Shown here piece after piece: positions 62,621 to 64,000 of a DNA stretch of 64,000 bases. Location: assembly GCA_964421595.1 (NCBI GenBank), contig CAYQXY010000001.1, positions 62,001 through 126,000 of the forward strand, read 5' to 3'. The position numbers and the translations under genes were made by a program. How positions within the stretch are numbered: the first letter of the stretch is position 1; each line of letters starts with the position of its first letter. Origin of the DNA: PXAP01 sp964421595 (GTDB lineage: Bacteria; Bacteroidota; Bacteroidia; Bacteroidales; PUMT01). The notes below the pieces were generated by a model that did not search any database, was not told the origin of the DNA, and saw only the letters and a list, made by a program, of their open reading frames with translations.

Positions 62621-64000
62621 TCAATTCAAACAATTCAGTCAACGCTTCCGGGTTTAACCCTCCAAAGTTATTGTGAACAAATTCATTCTTACGAAGTACA
62701 TGGCTGTAACCCTTACTTAATATATCAATGTTTTCAACTACCTCCCTGATTGAATCAATTATGTATAAAGCCTCACCGTCAGTTGTTGTCGGATGAACCG
62801 AAAGCCTTACCCAGCCAGGTTTGGCCGAAAGGTCACCGTGATTTATCATATCGGTAATCTCCTGTGATTTCTCGTGAGTAACCTCAAGCAGGAAATGGCC
62901 ATAAGTTCCTGCACAGGCACAACCTCCGCGAACCTGAATGCCATATTTGTCATTCAGCAATTTCACGAAAAGGTTATAATGAATACCCGGATGGTAAAAG
63001 GAAAAAACTGCAAGCCGCGATTCAATATTGTCGGCGAGAATAACAATGCCTTCGATCGACCGAAGTCCTGAAAATATTATTTTTATCAATTCAGCCTCTC
63101 TTTGACTGATAAATGTTGTGTTCATGTTGTTTTTCAGCTCAATAGCCAGGGCTGTGCGTATTGCCTGTAAAAACCCAGGGGTGCCGCCGTCTTCACGCAC
63201 TTCGATATTGTCTACATATTTATATTTTCCCCATGGGTTTGTCCAGTCAACTGTCCCGCCTCCGGAGTCATCGGGAATCTCGCTGTTATAGAGGCTCACA
63301 TCAAATATCAGAACTCCCGAAGAACCAGGCCCTCCAAGAAACTTATGGGGGGAGAAATATATTGCATCAAGCTTCTCCAGCGGGTCTTCCGGGTGCATAT
63401 CAATATCAACATATGGTGCAGATGCAGCAAAATCGACAAAACAAACACCACCAAACTCGTGCATTATCCGGGCAAGTTCATAGTAAGGTGTGGTTATTCC
63501 GGTAACATTGGAACAAGCCGTAAATGCTCCGATCTTAAACTTCCTGTCACTGTATTTCTCAAGCTGAACCCTGAGAGACTCCGGGTCAACCATAAGATTT
63601 TCATCCGGTTCAATAATTACCACATCAGCAATTGTCTCATACCATGAGGTATGGTTGGAGTGATGCTCCATGTGTGTAATAAATACTACGGGGCGTTCTA
63701 TTTCTCTGAGACAGGTCTTGTTGTAAAGTTTTCCGCATCCCTTCAAACCGAGAATACGCTGAAGTTTATTCACAACTGAAGTCATACCACTCCCAGCAGT
63801 GATAATTATATCATCTGGTCCGGCATTAACATGCTGCTTAATCATTTGCTGTGCAAGGTGGTAGCAATGTGTTGTATGACATCCGGTGTAGCTTGTTTCC
63901 GTATGGGTATTACCAACAAACGGACCGAAAACAGAAACAATTTTATCTTCAACCGGTCTGTACAACCTTCCGCTGGCCACCCAGTCGGCATAGACAATTT
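62616..64000 (-). CDS. Class V aminotransferase / cysteine desulfurase-like enzyme (5' end cut off)
   Basis: At least 461 residues with no start in the window: the frame runs to the right edge (IVYADWVASGRLYRPVE), and a GTG at 63980 is only an internal Val codon. PLP-lysine site FSPHKFLGGPGSSG, aspartate in FVDFAASAP, and the sequence AFTACSNVTGI are of the SufS/NifS-like fold I family. A GGCACAGTYG segment near residue 340 holds cysteines. The substrate is not clear: it may be a cysteine desulfurase, selenocysteine lyase or an isopenicillin N epimerase-type enzyme. Confidence 0.75.
   Translation of the reverse strand, partial: IVYADWVASGRLYRPVEDKIVSVFGPFVGNTHTETSYTGCHTTHCYHLAQQMIKQHVNAGPDDIIITAGSGMTSVVNKLQRILGLKGCGKLYNKTCLREIERPVVFITHMEHHSNHTSWYETIADVVIIEPDENLMVDPESLRVQLEKYSDRKFKIGAFTACSNVTGITTPYYELARIMHEFGGVCFVDFAASAPYVDIDMHPEDPLEKLDAIYFSPHKFLGGPGSSGVLIFDVSLYNSEIPDDSGGGTVDWTNPWGKYKYVDNIEVREDGGTPGFLQAIRTALAIELKNNMNTTFISQREAELIKIIFSGLRSIEGIVILADNIESRLAVFSFYHPGIHYNLFVKLLNDKYGIQVRGGCACAGTYGHFLLEVTHEKSQEITDMINHGDLSAKPGWVRLSVHPTTTDGEALYIIDSIREVVENIDILSKGYSHVLRKNEFVHNNFGGLNPEALTELFELK

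Noticed and set aside
1..64000. tRNA or rRNA genes, CRISPR array, phage or IS transposase
   Set aside because: No tRNA-like T-loop/acceptor pairs, regular spacer arrays, integrase or transposase reading frames were seen on either strand by eye. A tRNAscan/Infernal run could still reveal small RNAs.

Overview
The window looks like a chromosomal segment from a member of the Bacteroidota, probably a facultative or microaerobic Bacteroidales/Marinilabiliales-type or Cytophagia-like organism. The evidence is: TAnnTTTG-type -7 promoter boxes and no recurrent Shine-Dalgarno sequences; a PorV/PorQ-family protein and a type B T9SS C-terminal domain; alternative complex III (ActABCDEF) instead of a bc1 complex; and typical Bacteroidota families (DUF5777, DUF5683, BT0820-type HAD, rpmE2, LA_2272-type surface repeats). 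Base composition is fairly even, slightly AT-rich, and no phage, IS element, rRNA, tRNA or CRISPR array was seen.

Layout. 1-5.9 kb: envelope glycan and lipid-linked sugar genes (partial methyltransferase, two GT2 enzymes, two large membrane proteins). 6.0-8.1 kb: a Rieske / DUF5777 / YceI cluster. 8.5-12.3 kb: a long KamA-family radical SAM enzyme divergent from hydF. 12.3-13.9 kb: a repeat-rich spacer (long inverted repeat and CCTAAA array) and a surface repeat protein. 14-17.3 kb: an MBOAT acyltransferase with an SGNH hydrolase. 17.3-21.6 kb: MltD-like lytic transglycosylase, DUF5683, ParB and ParA. 22-29 kb: lipid kinase, glutamine cyclotransferase, HAD, PorV/PorQ, pssA, chorismate mutase and a LVIVD/DUF4114 lipoprotein. 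29.4-35.6 kb (+): sco, caa3-type cytochrome oxidase, ctaB and an HMA lipoprotein. 43.9-35.7 kb (-): actABCDEF, pointing toward the oxidase genes. 44-49 kb: T9SS cargo, AI-2E permease, EamA transporter, flavodiiron protein and a Cys-rich repeat protein. 49.2-56.5 kb: psd, cdsA, DUF2007, ftsH, rsfS, birA, SRPBCC, pyrE and NUDIX, a housekeeping block. 56.5-64 kb: a TlpA-like protein, coaD, a LiaF-like protein, lon, rpmE2 and a class V aminotransferase cut by the window end.

How the parts work together. ActABCDEF should oxidise menaquinol and pass electrons to the cytochrome c-fused caa3 oxidase. Sco and possibly the HMA protein would supply copper, and CtaB supplies heme O, the precursor of heme A. 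HydF and the flavodiiron protein point to hydrogen metabolism and O2/NO detoxification under low oxygen. CdsA, PssA and Psd together make phosphatidylethanolamine.

The most unusual signal is a family of about 80-130 bp intergenic repeats: seven clear copies, plus degenerate ones. They share a CCGAAT end, an ATAAGTAA block, a CACGTG/GGATGGATCACCCATG core and a GGTTCGTGAGTGATTCATC tail. Several copies fill the whole spacer between two genes, so that one end touches the start codon of one gene and the other end contains the stop codon of its neighbour.
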